Source: Sphingobacterium paucimobilis HER1398
GTDB lineage: Bacteria; Bacteroidota; Bacteroidia; Sphingobacteriales; Sphingobacteriaceae
Direction of reading: 5' to 3'
DNA: 64,000 nucleotides
Assembly: GCF_000416985.1 (NCBI RefSeq)
Contig: NZ_ATDL01000004.1
Coordinates: forward strand, 248,001 to 312,000
Under the pieces are notes generated by a model, which saw only the letters and a program-made list of their open reading frames with translations, was not told the origin of the DNA and ran no database searches. The position numbers were made by a program, and so were the translations under genes. Shown piece after piece: positions 24,438 through 32,526 of this stretch; within the stretch, counting starts at the first letter, position 1; each line of letters begins with the position of its first letter.

Positions 24438-25082
24438 ATGAATTTGAAGATAGGTGATTTGGTACGATTTGTAGAGGAACCCATTGAGGGGCATATTACC
24501 TCTATTCAAGCCAACGATGTTATTGGCGTTACAGATGATACGGGTTTTGAGATTCCGGTTTTAAAAACGAAGGTTACACTTGTTCACGGGAATATGAGGA
24601 TGCCCGAAGACGAGCTGGAAGAAAATACTTCTACATCGAACCTGCCGTTTGTCGATAAGGGTATTTTCATAGGCGTAGCAGGCGAACAAAAAAATGGTGT
24701 AGCGAAGTTTTACATTATCAATGAAACGTCTTTTGAGCTCTTGGTAAGTGTTTCTGTATTATCTGGAACCAAAGTAACAGGTGTTTTTGGGAACTTGATT
24801 CCAACGCATGATTATGCACAGTTCTATATGGCTAATTTTGCAACTGTAGGTAAATGGCCTACGTTTCATATACAAATAATTCAACATAGTAAAACATTAC
24901 AACCACGGCAGCAACCGTTGAGTAAAGAGTTTCGTGTGAAACCCCTAGATTTAATAAATTCCAAGGAGCGTGTGGAGATGCTGAATGATAAGGTGTGGCT
25001 GTATGAACTGGATAAAGAAGAAGAGGATATTGGATTGGATAAGTTGAAATCCCATTTTATATCGCACCGGCCGAATAAGTGA
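24438..25082 (+). CDS. DUF2027 domain protein lacking a C-terminal Smr domain
   Basis: The product has 214 residues. The first 45 residues (LKIGDLVRFVEEPIEGHITSI, DVIGVTDDTGFEIPVL) match the N-terminal barrel of DUF2027 proteins of Bacteroidota, which are often labelled MutS2-like. Residues about 70-170 form a beta domain (GIFIGVAGEQKNGVAKFYIIN, VTGVFGNLIPTHDYAQFYMANF). Related proteins I know of usually continue into an Smr nuclease domain; here the protein stops after HFISHRPNK and a terminator follows at once. Function unknown. Confidence 0.75.
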   Translation: MNLKIGDLVRFVEEPIEGHITSIQANDVIGVTDDTGFEIPVLKTKVTLVHGNMRMPEDELEENTSTSNLPFVDKGIFIGVAGEQKNGVAKFYIINETSFELLVSVSVLSGTKVTGVFGNLIPTHDYAQFYMANFATVGKWPTFHIQIIQHSKTLQPRQQPLSKEFRVKPLDLINSKERVEMLNDKVWLYELDKEEEDIGLDKLKSHFISHRPNK

Positions 25083-25100
25083 TGAATATCAATATTATAA

Positions 25101-25135
25101 AAAAACCTGCTTTAAATTTTAAAGCAGGTTTTTTA
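25101..25135. terminator. Bidirectional terminator
   Basis: AAAAACCTGCTTTAAA pairs with TTTAAAGCAGGTTTTT. It sits between the DUF2027 gene and convergent tsf and has T runs on both strands. Confidence 0.88.
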
Positions 25136-25154
25136 TTTTGAGTAGATATTCTAA

Positions 25155-25991
25155 TTATTCTCCTAATTGAATGCGTTTGAACGCTGTTACAGTCAATCCT
25201 TTAGAAACTGAATCTAAAAACTGAGCAATACTTTTAGAAGAATCTTTTACGAACTCTTGGTTCAATAAAGTGTTCTCTTTGTAGAATTTATTCAATTTAC
25301 CAGCAGCGATTTTTTCTACCATTTCTTCAGGTTTACCTTCTGCACGGATTTGCTCTTTAGCAATTTCTAATTCGCGCTCGATAGTTTTTGAATCAACGCC
25401 ATCTTTATCGATAGAAACTGGGTTCATGGCAGCGATTTGCATAGCTACATCTTTACCTGCTTCTTCAGCTCCTGCTGCGTCAGCAGAAAGACCTACTAAT
25501 ACACCTAAACGGTAGTTACCGTGGATATAAGCTACTACTTTTTCACCTGTTACGATTTCGTATTTAGAAACGTCGATTTTCTCTCCGATAACACCAGTTT
25601 GCTCGATTAACGCTTCTGAAATAACTTTTCCATCAACTGTTAAAGCTTTTAATGCATCCAAAGAAGCTGGAGTATTAGCTAAAGCTACATCAGCGATTTT
25701 ATCTGCGAAAGCTACGAAATCAGCATTTTTAGCTACGAAGTCAGTTTCACAGTTAACTTCTACCACGATACCAGTTTTACCATCCGCTGAAGATTTAGCG
25801 ATGATAACACCTTCGTTAGAATCACGGTCCTGACGGCTAGCAGCTACTTTAGCTCCTTTTTTGCGTAGGTAGTCAACAGCAGCTTCGAAATCGCCATTTG
25901 CCTCTACTAGAGCTTTTTTACAATCCATCATACCTGCGCCTGTTTGTTGACGCAATTTGTTTACATCTGATGCAGAAATTTGTACTGACAT
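25155..25991 (-). CDS. tsf: Translation elongation factor Ts
   Basis: The 278-residue nucleotide exchange factor for EF-Tu starts SASDVNKLRQQTGAGMMDCKKALVEANGDFEAAVDYLRKKG, the typical UBA-like N-terminal domain, and includes GIVVEVNCETDFVAKNADFVAFADKIA and YIHGNYRLGVLVGLS. Length is close to E. coli Ts (283). It is the last gene of the rplM-rpsI-rpsB-tsf run, separated from rpsB by 164 bases containing a long hairpin. Confidence 0.98.
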   Translation of the reverse strand: MSVQISASDVNKLRQQTGAGMMDCKKALVEANGDFEAAVDYLRKKGAKVAASRQDRDSNEGVIIAKSSADGKTGIVVEVNCETDFVAKNADFVAFADKIADVALANTPASLDALKALTVDGKVISEALIEQTGVIGEKIDVSKYEIVTGEKVVAYIHGNYRLGVLVGLSADAAGAEEAGKDVAMQIAAMNPVSIDKDGVDSKTIERELEIAKEQIRAEGKPEEMVEKIAAGKLNKFYKENTLLNQEFVKDSSKSIAQFLDSVSKGLTVTAFKRIQLGE

Positions 25992-26079
25992 GATATTTTA
26001 TTTTTTTTAAAATTACAATTGTAGGATTAACAAAAGTATACTTTGTAAGTAAAGCTATTGTTAACGTTATAAAAAGAAA

Positions 26080-26140
26080 CCGGATAGACGAGTTTGTTTA
26101 AGGAAGCTTTTCTTCCAGAAACCAACACTTGTCTATCCGG
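26080..26140 (-). terminator. Long hairpin in the rpsB-tsf spacer
   Basis: On the minus strand CCGGATAGAC near the rpsB end pairs with GTCTATCCGG 42 bases later, with an inner hairpin GGAAG/CTTCC, and TTTCTTTTTAT follows. It could be a partial terminator or attenuator that sets the rpsB to tsf ratio, or a processing site. Confidence 0.6.
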
Positions 26141-26155
26141 CTTAATATAGAATTA

Positions 26156-26962
26156 TTATTCTACGTCTTTTGCTTTACGAGTGCGTTTTCCTGGAGCAGC
26201 ATCTGTTGCTTCACCATTGTCGACTGCTGCTTTAGCTGCAACAGCTTCTTTTTCCGCATCTTCTTCTTTATCGCGTTTACGCTCTTCCAAACCTTCGATG
26301 ATTGCTTGTCCGATAATTCCTGCGATTAAGCTAATTGATTTAGTAGCGTCATCATTTGCTGGAATAGGGAAATCAATGTTAGTAGGGTCAGAGTTTGTAT
26401 CTACCATTGCAAAAGTAGGAATGTTTAATTTAATAGCTTCAGCTACTGCAATGTGCTCTTTTTTCACGTCGATGATGAATAAAGCTGCTGGTAGACGATT
26501 CAAATCAGCGATACCTCCTAAAAGGTTTTCTAATTTGATACGCTCACGCTGAATCATTAATTTTTCCTTTTTAGATAATACATCGAATGTACCGTCTTTT
26601 TGCATTTTGTCGATGTTAGACATCTTTTTGATAGACTTACGAACTGTTGCGAAGTTTGTAAGCATACCACCTAACCAACGCTCTGTTACATAAGGCATGT
26701 TTACATCCTTAGCTTGTTGTGCGATGATTTCTTTTGCTTGTTTTTTCGTAGCTACGAATAAAACTTTACGACCTGATTTTACGATTTGCTTAATAGCAGA
26801 AGAAGCTTCTTCTAATTTCGTAAGAGTCTTGTTTAAATCGATAATGTGAATACCGTTGCGTTCCATGAAAATGTACTTAGCCATTTTCGGGTCCCATTTA
26901 CGTGTAAGGTGACCAAAGTGAACACCAGCATCCAATAAATCTTGATAAGTAGTTCTTGCCAT
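26156..26962 (-). CDS. rpsB: 30S ribosomal protein S2
   Basis: The product has 268 residues: ARTTYQDLLDAGVHFGHLTRKWDPKMAKYIF, RNGIHIIDLNKTL, VTERWLGGMLTNFATVRKSI, LPAALFIIDVKKEHIAVAEAIKLNIPTFAMVDTNSDP. These are S2 hallmarks. The C-terminal 35 residues are a charged Ala/Glu/Lys tail, an extension relative to E. coli S2. An AGGAGG-like tract (GATCCTCC on the plus strand at 26968) lies just upstream, which is unusual here since few genes show a Shine-Dalgarno site. Confidence 0.98.
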   Translation of the reverse strand: MARTTYQDLLDAGVHFGHLTRKWDPKMAKYIFMERNGIHIIDLNKTLTKLEEASSAIKQIVKSGRKVLFVATKKQAKEIIAQQAKDVNMPYVTERWLGGMLTNFATVRKSIKKMSNIDKMQKDGTFDVLSKKEKLMIQRERIKLENLLGGIADLNRLPAALFIIDVKKEHIAVAEAIKLNIPTFAMVDTNSDPTNIDFPIPANDDATKSISLIAGIIGQAIIEGLEERKRDKEEDAEKEAVAAKAAVDNGEATDAAPGKRTRKAKDVE

Positions 26963-26980
26963 TTTGTGATCCTCCTTTGA

Positions 26981-27367
26981 TTAACGTTTACTGAATTGGA
27001 ATCTTCTACGAGCTTTCTTGCGTCCTGGTTTTTTACGCTCAACCATACGGTCATCACGCGTTACTAAACCTTTAGCACGTAAAGCTGGTTTTACTTCTGG
27101 GTCTAGCTCAACTAGTGCTTTAGCAATTGCTAAACGTACCGCTTCTGCTTGACCTTTAACTCCACCACCATGAACGTTAACTTTAACATCAAAATTTGTT
27201 AGTGACTCTGCTACTAATAAAGATTGAGTAGCAATGTACTGCAAAGGCAATGTTGGGAAATACTCTTTGTAGTCTTTACCATTGATGGTAATGTTTCCGC
27301 TTCCTGCTCCTAAGTAAATACGAGCAACAGCAGTTTTTCTTCTTCCTGAAGTGTTAGTTGTTGACAT
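26981..27367 (-). CDS. rpsI: 30S ribosomal protein S9
   Basis: The 128-residue protein starts MSTTNTSGRRKTAVARIYL and contains NGKDYKEYFPTLPLQY, VHGGGVKGQAEAVRLAIAKALVELDPEVKPALRAKGLVTRD, ending in the basic RRRFQFSKR tail that reaches the P-site tRNA. An AAGGAGCA tract precedes its ATG. It lies 11 bases after rplM. Confidence 0.98.
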   Translation of the reverse strand: MSTTNTSGRRKTAVARIYLGAGSGNITINGKDYKEYFPTLPLQYIATQSLLVAESLTNFDVKVNVHGGGVKGQAEAVRLAIAKALVELDPEVKPALRAKGLVTRDDRMVERKKPGRKKARRRFQFSKR

Positions 27368-27378
27368 AATAATGCTCC

Positions 27379-27822
27379 TTAGAATTTAACGGGTTTTGGG
27401 TTTTGTGCCTCATGTTTGTGTTCTCCACCAGCGTAAACAAAAAGATTTTTGTACAACTGACGGCCAAGACGGTTCTTAGGTAACATACCACGAACAGCTT
27501 TCTCGATGATGCGCTCTGGGTGTTTTGCCATTAATTCTTTAGGAGATACAAAACGCTGACCACCTGGGTAGCCTGTGTAGCGAACATAAGTTTTGTCGCC
27601 TAATTTGTTTCCTGTCAATTTAACCTTGTCTGCATTGATAACAATCACGTTATCACCGCAGTCTACGTGTGGGGTGAATGTAGGCTTGTGTTTTCCACGA
27701 ATTACTTTCGCAATTTCACTGGCCAAGCGCCCCAAGATCTCGCCCTCAGCGTCAACAACGATCCACTCTTTGTTAACGGTGTTCTTGTTGGCAGAGACAG
27801 TTTTGTAACTTAACGTATTCAC
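27379..27822 (-). CDS. rplM: 50S ribosomal protein L13
   Basis: The product has 147 residues with [54 protein letters not shown] and [35 protein letters not shown], typical of L13. It is the first gene of the ribosomal operon. Confidence 0.98.
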   Translation of the reverse strand: MNTLSYKTVSANKNTVNKEWIVVDAEGEILGRLASEIAKVIRGKHKPTFTPHVDCGDNVIVINADKVKLTGNKLGDKTYVRYTGYPGGQRFVSPKELMAKHPERIIEKAVRGMLPKNRLGRQLYKNLFVYAGGEHKHEAQNPKPVKF

Positions 27823-28154
27823 TTGCTTTTATTTAATTAATTAAACTTGTTATTTACCAATCGTAATCACTACAATTGGATTGCAAAGGTACGATTTTTA
27901 TTTTTTAAAACACAAGAGGTGTGCGTCTTTTATTTTTGCTTTAATGCTTTTGGTTTTTCGAGGCACTCAATGTGTATTCACAGATTGGTGAGAAAAGTAG
28001 TGTTCGATTCATGTAGTCTAATAGTGGGATGGATAATTTTAACATTTATTAAGGAGTTTGGGATTAAACTTTTTGATACTATTGTACTCTTTTTTTAAGG
28101 CAATATGTTACCTTAGTAAAAGGTGTTACTATGATTTTGAAGATGTTTTTGAAT
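27823..28154. other. Intergenic region between divergent rplM and the TPR gene
   Basis: The rplM promoter lies on the minus strand near 27884. A weak plus-strand -7 candidate TACCTTAG (28109-28116) precedes the TPR gene. An 83-codon plus-strand open frame (27847-28098) overlaps the rplM promoter, is Cys/Phe-rich and has no family resemblance, so I do not call it. Confidence 0.5.
27884..27891 (-). promoter_or_regulatory. rplM operon -7 box
   Basis: The minus strand reads TACCTTTG followed by CAATCC, with a TTG about 21 bases upstream. It is a near-perfect Bacteroidota promoter, leaving a leader of about 60 bases. Confidence 0.65.
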
Positions 28155-29855
28155 ATGAAAGCGATAGGTTTGCTGAAAAAAGTATTTGTATTAGGGGTGT
28201 TATTGTTTGCAGGAACCGCAAATGCCCAGCGTGTTGACCCTCCTTATAAGATGCAGTTGGCAAAGGTGGAAGAACGATTGAAAATAGGCGATTTTAGGGA
28301 AGCTATGGGGGAAATGGACCGTATTACGGCACAGTACCCAGATGCTGCTGAAGTCTATTATGCGAAGGCCTTATTGTTTGGTCAGACTGGGAATTACGAA
28401 GAGGCTCTAGAAAATGCTAAAACAGCTTATCGACATGATGCCAATATTATGCATGCAAACCTACTGGTAGAGCTTTATAAAAGCAAGCAGAACTGGGCAG
28501 AGGCCAGTGTCATATTGGCGGAACTTAGGGGGAGATATGCAGGAGTTTCTTCTATCGCAAGAGACTTGATTATGGTCTTGTCCAATGCGAAGAAGCTGGA
28601 TGAGGCTATTGCAGTATACCACGATGAGGTGGCTCGCGGACATGCCTCGGATACGTTGGATGTGGTGTTGGCCGATGTTTACGTGATGAATGATCGTTTT
28701 AAGGATGCAGAGGCGCTTTTGGAGCCATGGGATGGTAAATCAACATTAAGACATGTATATGGTACATTGGCCTATGTTAATTTGCAAAACGGTAAGACCA
28801 AGCCAGCTATTGCGATTTTAGAGCGAGGTGTAAAATATAGTAAAGATCCGGTGTTGTACCTTGATCTTGCAGATGCGTATAAGTCAGATGGTAAAATGAA
28901 GATGACTTTCGAGTCGCTAAAGCTTGCATTTGAGTCTAGTCAGGTCGATTTTGGGGATAAGCATCGCGTGATGTTGAATGTAATGCATCCTGATTTTAAG
29001 GGATTCACCTTGGATCAAATTCAAACACTGGCCAATACGTTGGTCTTGATCCACCCGAGAATAGCAGAGAGTCATGTGGTCAAAGGTGAAGTGTTATGGC
29101 GTAAAGGAAATACTGCAGAGGCCCGTTCGCTATTTCTTACTGCTGTAGGGATTAATCCTAGGCATGTTGATGCCTGGCGTATGCTAATCAATACTGATTT
29201 AGGACTGAATGAGGTTGACGAGGCTATTCGTCACGCGGACGAAGCGATCCGCGCAAATCCTGGTAATGCGATGCTGATGTATTTTTCTGGATTGGCTTTC
29301 ATGGTAAAAGAGGATTTTGAAAAGACACGTATCATGTTGGAGATGGCTTTGGATCATAGTGAGGAGGAGAATACCTATTTGAGGTCAATCATCTATAGCG
29401 GACTAGGGGATCTGTACCATCAGTTGAAAATGGATGCTGCTTCGGATGTCGCTTACGAAGAAGCCATACAATTGGATAGTACGAATAGTACGGCTATGAA
29501 TAATTTAGCTTATTACCTCTCTATTCGAAAAAAGGATCTGGATAAGGCGGCCGGTTATGCAAAGAAGGCGAATGAAATAGATTTGAATTCAGCTACTTTT
29601 CAAGATACCTATGCCTGGGTTCTATTTCAGCAGGGTTCTTATAAAGAGGCTGCTTTTTGGATGGAAAAAGCTATTAAGTCTTCTGCGTCTCCATCTGCTT
29701 TGTTATTCGAGCACTATGGCGATATCCTTATACAGCTCGGTAGAGAAAAAGAAGCGGTCAAACAGTGGGAAAAAGCATTGTCTCTTGTCAAAGGTGATAG
29801 TGTAGACGTCAATAAGATTAAGTTAAAAATAAAAGATAAGCGATATGTGGAGTAG
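28155..29855 (+). CDS. Exported tetratricopeptide repeat protein
   Basis: From ATG 28155 the product has 566 residues with a clean signal peptide (MKAIGLLKKVFVLGVLLFAG, cleavage after TANA). ATG 28131 would add eight residues. The whole mature chain is built of TPR-like helical pairs, e.g. AEVYYAKALLFGQTGNYEEALENAKTAY, PVLYLDLADAYKSDGKMK, TAMNNLAYYLSIRKKDLDKAAGYAKKA and FQDTYAWVLFQQGSYKEAAFWMEKAI, with about a dozen repeats. In Bacteroidota a TPR protein of this kind commonly precedes DUF4292 and EnvC-like genes; it overlaps DUF4292 by 11 bases here. A scaffold role in envelope biogenesis is inference. Confidence 0.85.
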   Translation: MKAIGLLKKVFVLGVLLFAGTANAQRVDPPYKMQLAKVEERLKIGDFREAMGEMDRITAQYPDAAEVYYAKALLFGQTGNYEEALENAKTAYRHDANIMHANLLVELYKSKQNWAEASVILAELRGRYAGVSSIARDLIMVLSNAKKLDEAIAVYHDEVARGHASDTLDVVLADVYVMNDRFKDAEALLEPWDGKSTLRHVYGTLAYVNLQNGKTKPAIAILERGVKYSKDPVLYLDLADAYKSDGKMKMTFESLKLAFESSQVDFGDKHRVMLNVMHPDFKGFTLDQIQTLANTLVLIHPRIAESHVVKGEVLWRKGNTAEARSLFLTAVGINPRHVDAWRMLINTDLGLNEVDEAIRHADEAIRANPGNAMLMYFSGLAFMVKEDFEKTRIMLEMALDHSEEENTYLRSIIYSGLGDLYHQLKMDAASDVAYEEAIQLDSTNSTAMNNLAYYLSIRKKDLDKAAGYAKKANEIDLNSATFQDTYAWVLFQQGSYKEAAFWMEKAIKSSASPSALLFEHYGDILIQLGREKEAVKQWEKALSLVKGDSVDVNKIKLKIKDKRYVE

Positions 29856-30615
29856 GTATGTTTTGTTGTTGCTAACCTTAACTATTGTATTCGGTTGCGG
29901 TAGTAAGAAACAAGTGGTCGGTGCAAAAGGGGGAGAGGGCACAGTATACAAGAATGGTGCAGAAGGTTATTTGATCAATAACCTCGATTTTAGTACGTTT
30001 TCAGGACGAGCAAAATCGAAAATTGAGTTTGATAATGAAAAACATGATGTGACTATGCATGTGAGGATCCTGCGCGATCGTGAGATCTGGATTTCGGTAA
30101 CTGCAACATTGGTTAATTTTGAAGTCGCACGAGTTAAGATCACCCCGGATAGCGTACAGATCTTAAATAAAATGAGAAGCGAATATATCGGGAAGCGTTT
30201 CGATTACGTGCATCGGTATACGGGAGAGGGAGTTTCATTTTTTACGTTGCAGGATCTTCTGATGGCTAATGTATCGCAGCCATTGTTACGGACCGACCAA
30301 ATTACGGTAGCAAGTGCGTCTGATGAGGTGCAGATTGTTGGGGTAAAGGATCAATTGGCTTTTCAATACAGCCTAAACGAAAAGAATAGGCCTAAGGTAT
30401 TCCGCTTGAATGTTGTAGGGCGTGATGATAATTTAGAGTCCTTTTATAGTAATTTTACAGTTTCTGGAGGCTATAATTTTCCGCAGAATCAACAGATAAA
30501 GTTAGGTGCGGGAGGAATGTCGATTAGTGCGATTTTAAATTATAATAAAGCTGATTTTAATCAGGATATAGATTTACCTTTTACTGTTCCAGCTAAATAT
30601 AAAATAGTAGAATGA
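29845..30615 (+). CDS. DUF4292 lipoprotein (LolB/LolA-like fold family)
   Basis: The 256-residue product has the lipoprotein signal MWSRYVLLLLTLTIVFGC with Cys 18. It then reads YLINNLDFSTFSGRAKSKIEFDN, VRILRDREIWISVTATLVNFEVARVKITPDSVQILNKM, YIGKRFDYVHRYTGEGVSFFTLQDLLMAN, which is typical of DUF4292. The alternating strands resemble LolA/LolB lipoprotein carriers, so handling of lipoproteins or lipids is a plausible inference. Its start overlaps the TPR gene, and the EnvC-like gene follows after 100 bases. Confidence 0.85.
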   Translation: MWSRYVLLLLTLTIVFGCGSKKQVVGAKGGEGTVYKNGAEGYLINNLDFSTFSGRAKSKIEFDNEKHDVTMHVRILRDREIWISVTATLVNFEVARVKITPDSVQILNKMRSEYIGKRFDYVHRYTGEGVSFFTLQDLLMANVSQPLLRTDQITVASASDEVQIVGVKDQLAFQYSLNEKNRPKVFRLNVVGRDDNLESFYSNFTVSGGYNFPQNQQIKLGAGGMSISAILNYNKADFNQDIDLPFTVPAKYKIVE

Positions 30616-30669
30616 TGTGGTGAAGGTGTTAAAAAGTTATTTTTATTAGGCAAGTAGGTGAGATATGTT

Positions 30670-30677
30670 TATTTTTG
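30670..30677 (+). promoter_or_regulatory. -7 box ahead of the EnvC-like gene
   Basis: TATTTTTG, about 40 bases before ATG 30716. It would let the EnvC-like gene be transcribed apart from the upstream TPR-DUF4292 pair. Confidence 0.4.
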
Positions 30678-30715
30678 GAGGTTATATAAAACGCTAAGTT
30701 TAGAAGTAGCAATTC

Positions 30716-31993
30716 ATGGTTTTTAAGAAAATATTACTCAGTATATTTATAATCGGCGCATGTGCGCATTTTTCATACGGTCAAAGCAGTGCGGAACTAA
30801 AGAAGCAATTGGAAAAAATCAATGCCGATATTTCTGCCTTGAACAAAGAGTTGTCTGCTAAAACCAAAGAAAAGCTCCTTTCCCAAAAGGAGGTCAATGC
30901 GCTCAGCCGTCAATTGAATTTACGGGAAGATAAGATTACGATTATCAATCGTGAGTTGGTTAATCTTTCAAAGCAGATAAATGACAATACAAAGTCTGTT
31001 AATGCATTGAAAGCAGAGCTCGAAAAGATGCGTCAGGATTATGAAAAAATGGTCATGTTTGCATTCCGTAATAAAAATGCCTATAACAAGATGATGTTTA
31101 TCTTTGCTTCTAAAGATTTTAATCAGGCTTTCAAACGGGTGAAGTATTTGCAACAATTTACCGATGCTCGTAAAATAAAGGCAGCAGAGATTGAAGGGGT
31201 CAGAAAGGAAATAGAGTTGAAGATTGCGCGATTGGAAGCAGATCGGAAAACACAGAATGAACTGTTGGCAGAGCAGCGAAAAGAAAAAGATGTTATTGCC
31301 AAAGATCGGTCTGAGCATCAGGTTCAATTGAATCAATTGGCAAAAGAGGAGAAATCGTTTCAAGGTCAATTGTCTGCTAAACAACAAGAGCGGAAGAAGT
31401 TAAATTCGTTGATAAAAACCGCAATTGCCAGGGAGGCAGCAGAGGAGAGACGAAAAGCGGAGGAAGCACGGCAGAAAGCAGCCTTGGCTGAGTCGAAAAA
31501 AACGGGTAAATCGGTTGAAGATGCGCGGAAGGAAATCGATAAGAGAAAAGGAGCTGATGTTATTGCGAGTACGCCTGAAGTCGCAAAATTGTCGGCAAGT
31601 TTTCAGGCTAATAGAGGAGGGTTACCTTGGCCTGTAGCGCAGGGTAATATCGTTCGTAACTACGGAAGTGTCGTCGTTGAGCATGGAGTTAGGGACTTCT
31701 ATGACTATATCCGTATTCGGACAGGAGATGGTGCAGCGGTAAAATCAGTGTTTTCCGGAACAGTAGTGCAGGTTGTAAGCATGGGGACTTCAGCGGTGGT
31801 CGTTAAGCATGGTAATTATTATACCGCTTATTCCAATTTGAAGACAACTTCAGTTAGTAAAGGTCAGTCCGTAAGTACTGGTACGGTAATAGGTACAGCT
31901 GCTGGAGATGCCGAAGAAGGGTTTTCTTATATTGATTTCAGTGTCTTCCAGGGAGAGACTGTTTTAGATCCATCTGCTTGGATAGCAAGATAG
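30716..31993 (+). CDS. EnvC-like M23/LytM factor, probably non-catalytic
   Basis: The 425-residue exported protein has a signal peptide (IGACAHFSYGQ), a long coiled coil at about 25-280 (AELKKQLEKINADISALNKEL and similar heptads, basic KRKKA-rich end) and a C-terminal LytM domain at about 300-425. Key zinc residues appear replaced: the usual G(I/V)DIxA-type His and Asp site reads HGVRDFYDYIRI, the HG-T-Y-xHL motif reads HGNYYTAYSNL with Asn for His, and the HxH motif reads IDFSVF. The same layout in E. coli EnvC lacks catalysis and activates amidases during division, so a regulatory role at the septum is likely. Confidence 0.82.
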   Translation: MVFKKILLSIFIIGACAHFSYGQSSAELKKQLEKINADISALNKELSAKTKEKLLSQKEVNALSRQLNLREDKITIINRELVNLSKQINDNTKSVNALKAELEKMRQDYEKMVMFAFRNKNAYNKMMFIFASKDFNQAFKRVKYLQQFTDARKIKAAEIEGVRKEIELKIARLEADRKTQNELLAEQRKEKDVIAKDRSEHQVQLNQLAKEEKSFQGQLSAKQQERKKLNSLIKTAIAREAAEERRKAEEARQKAALAESKKTGKSVEDARKEIDKRKGADVIASTPEVAKLSASFQANRGGLPWPVAQGNIVRNYGSVVVEHGVRDFYDYIRIRTGDGAAVKSVFSGTVVQVVSMGTSAVVVKHGNYYTAYSNLKTTSVSKGQSVSTGTVIGTAAGDAEEGFSYIDFSVFQGETVLDPSAWIAR

Positions 31994-32019
31994 TTACGGG
32001 ATATTAATTTATTAATATC

Positions 32020-32027
32020 TATATTTG
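32020..32027 (+). promoter_or_regulatory. tatA -7 box
   Basis: TATATTTG lies just after an inverted repeat GATATTAA/TTAATATC (32000-32019). The leader to ATG 32078 would be about 45 bases. Confidence 0.45.
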
Positions 32028-32077
32028 TAAGAAGGAGTATTTATTGTAAAAGTATTTTATAAGTATAATAGAACAAA

Positions 32078-32278
32078 ATGTATACATCAAATTTATTATT
32101 TATAGGAACCCAGGAGATTATCATTATAGTTGTCTTGGTTCTATTATTGTTTGGAGGGAAGAAGATTCCTGAATTAATGCGTGGCTTGGGACGTGGTGTC
32201 AAAGAGTTTAAGGATGGGCAGAAGGAAGAGCCTACCGATCAAAAGAACAATACATCTGATAACACAAGCAATTCTTAA
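32078..32278 (+). CDS. tatA: Sec-independent translocase TatA/E subunit
   Basis: The 66-residue protein has one short membrane helix ([19 protein letters not shown]) followed at once by the FGxKKIPEL hinge and an amphipathic helix ([16 protein letters not shown]), then a polar tail. This is the standard TatA architecture; TatA oligomerises to pass folded twin-arginine substrates. tatC is not in the window. Confidence 0.93.
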   Translation: MYTSNLLFIGTQEIIIIVVLVLLLFGGKKIPELMRGLGRGVKEFKDGQKEEPTDQKNNTSDNTSNS

Positions 32279-32295
32279 TGATTGCTCTTACATAG

Positions 32296-32342
32296 GAAAA
32301 AGGATTTGATCTTCGCTTTGGAGGATTGAGTCCCTTTTTTTT
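32296..32342 (+). terminator. tatA terminator
   Basis: AAAAAGGATTTGATC pairs with GATTGAGTCC-CTTTTT (several G-U pairs, one bulge) and continues into a run of T. Confidence 0.6.
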
Positions 32343-32360
32343 TGCAAGTGTTCGCTGTTT

Positions 32361-32490
32361 AAGGCCATTAAGATTTTTTTTTTCATGATGTTTTATCTTT
32401 AGTATTCGTATTCAAGAGGTCTCTCGATAACAGTGGAATCGGTTCATATCTTTTGAATATTAAAAAGAATCATGGAAGTTTTATTTTGTA
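32361..32490 (+). repeat. Dispersed intergenic element, copy B
   Basis: It aligns with copy A at 22091-22215 over its full length (TTTCATGATG, ATTCAAGAG, CGATAACA, ATCGGTTCAT, GAAGTTTTATTTT). It lies just upstream of the lytic transglycosylase gene. Confidence 0.65.
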
Positions 32491-32526
32491 AACCTTGCCC
32501 ACTAGTCGGCTAAAAAACTAGAAAGC

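Noticed and set aside
27847..28098. 83-codon plus-strand frame upstream of the TPR gene
   Set aside because: It overlaps the rplM promoter, has aromatic and Cys-rich low-complexity content and no known relative.
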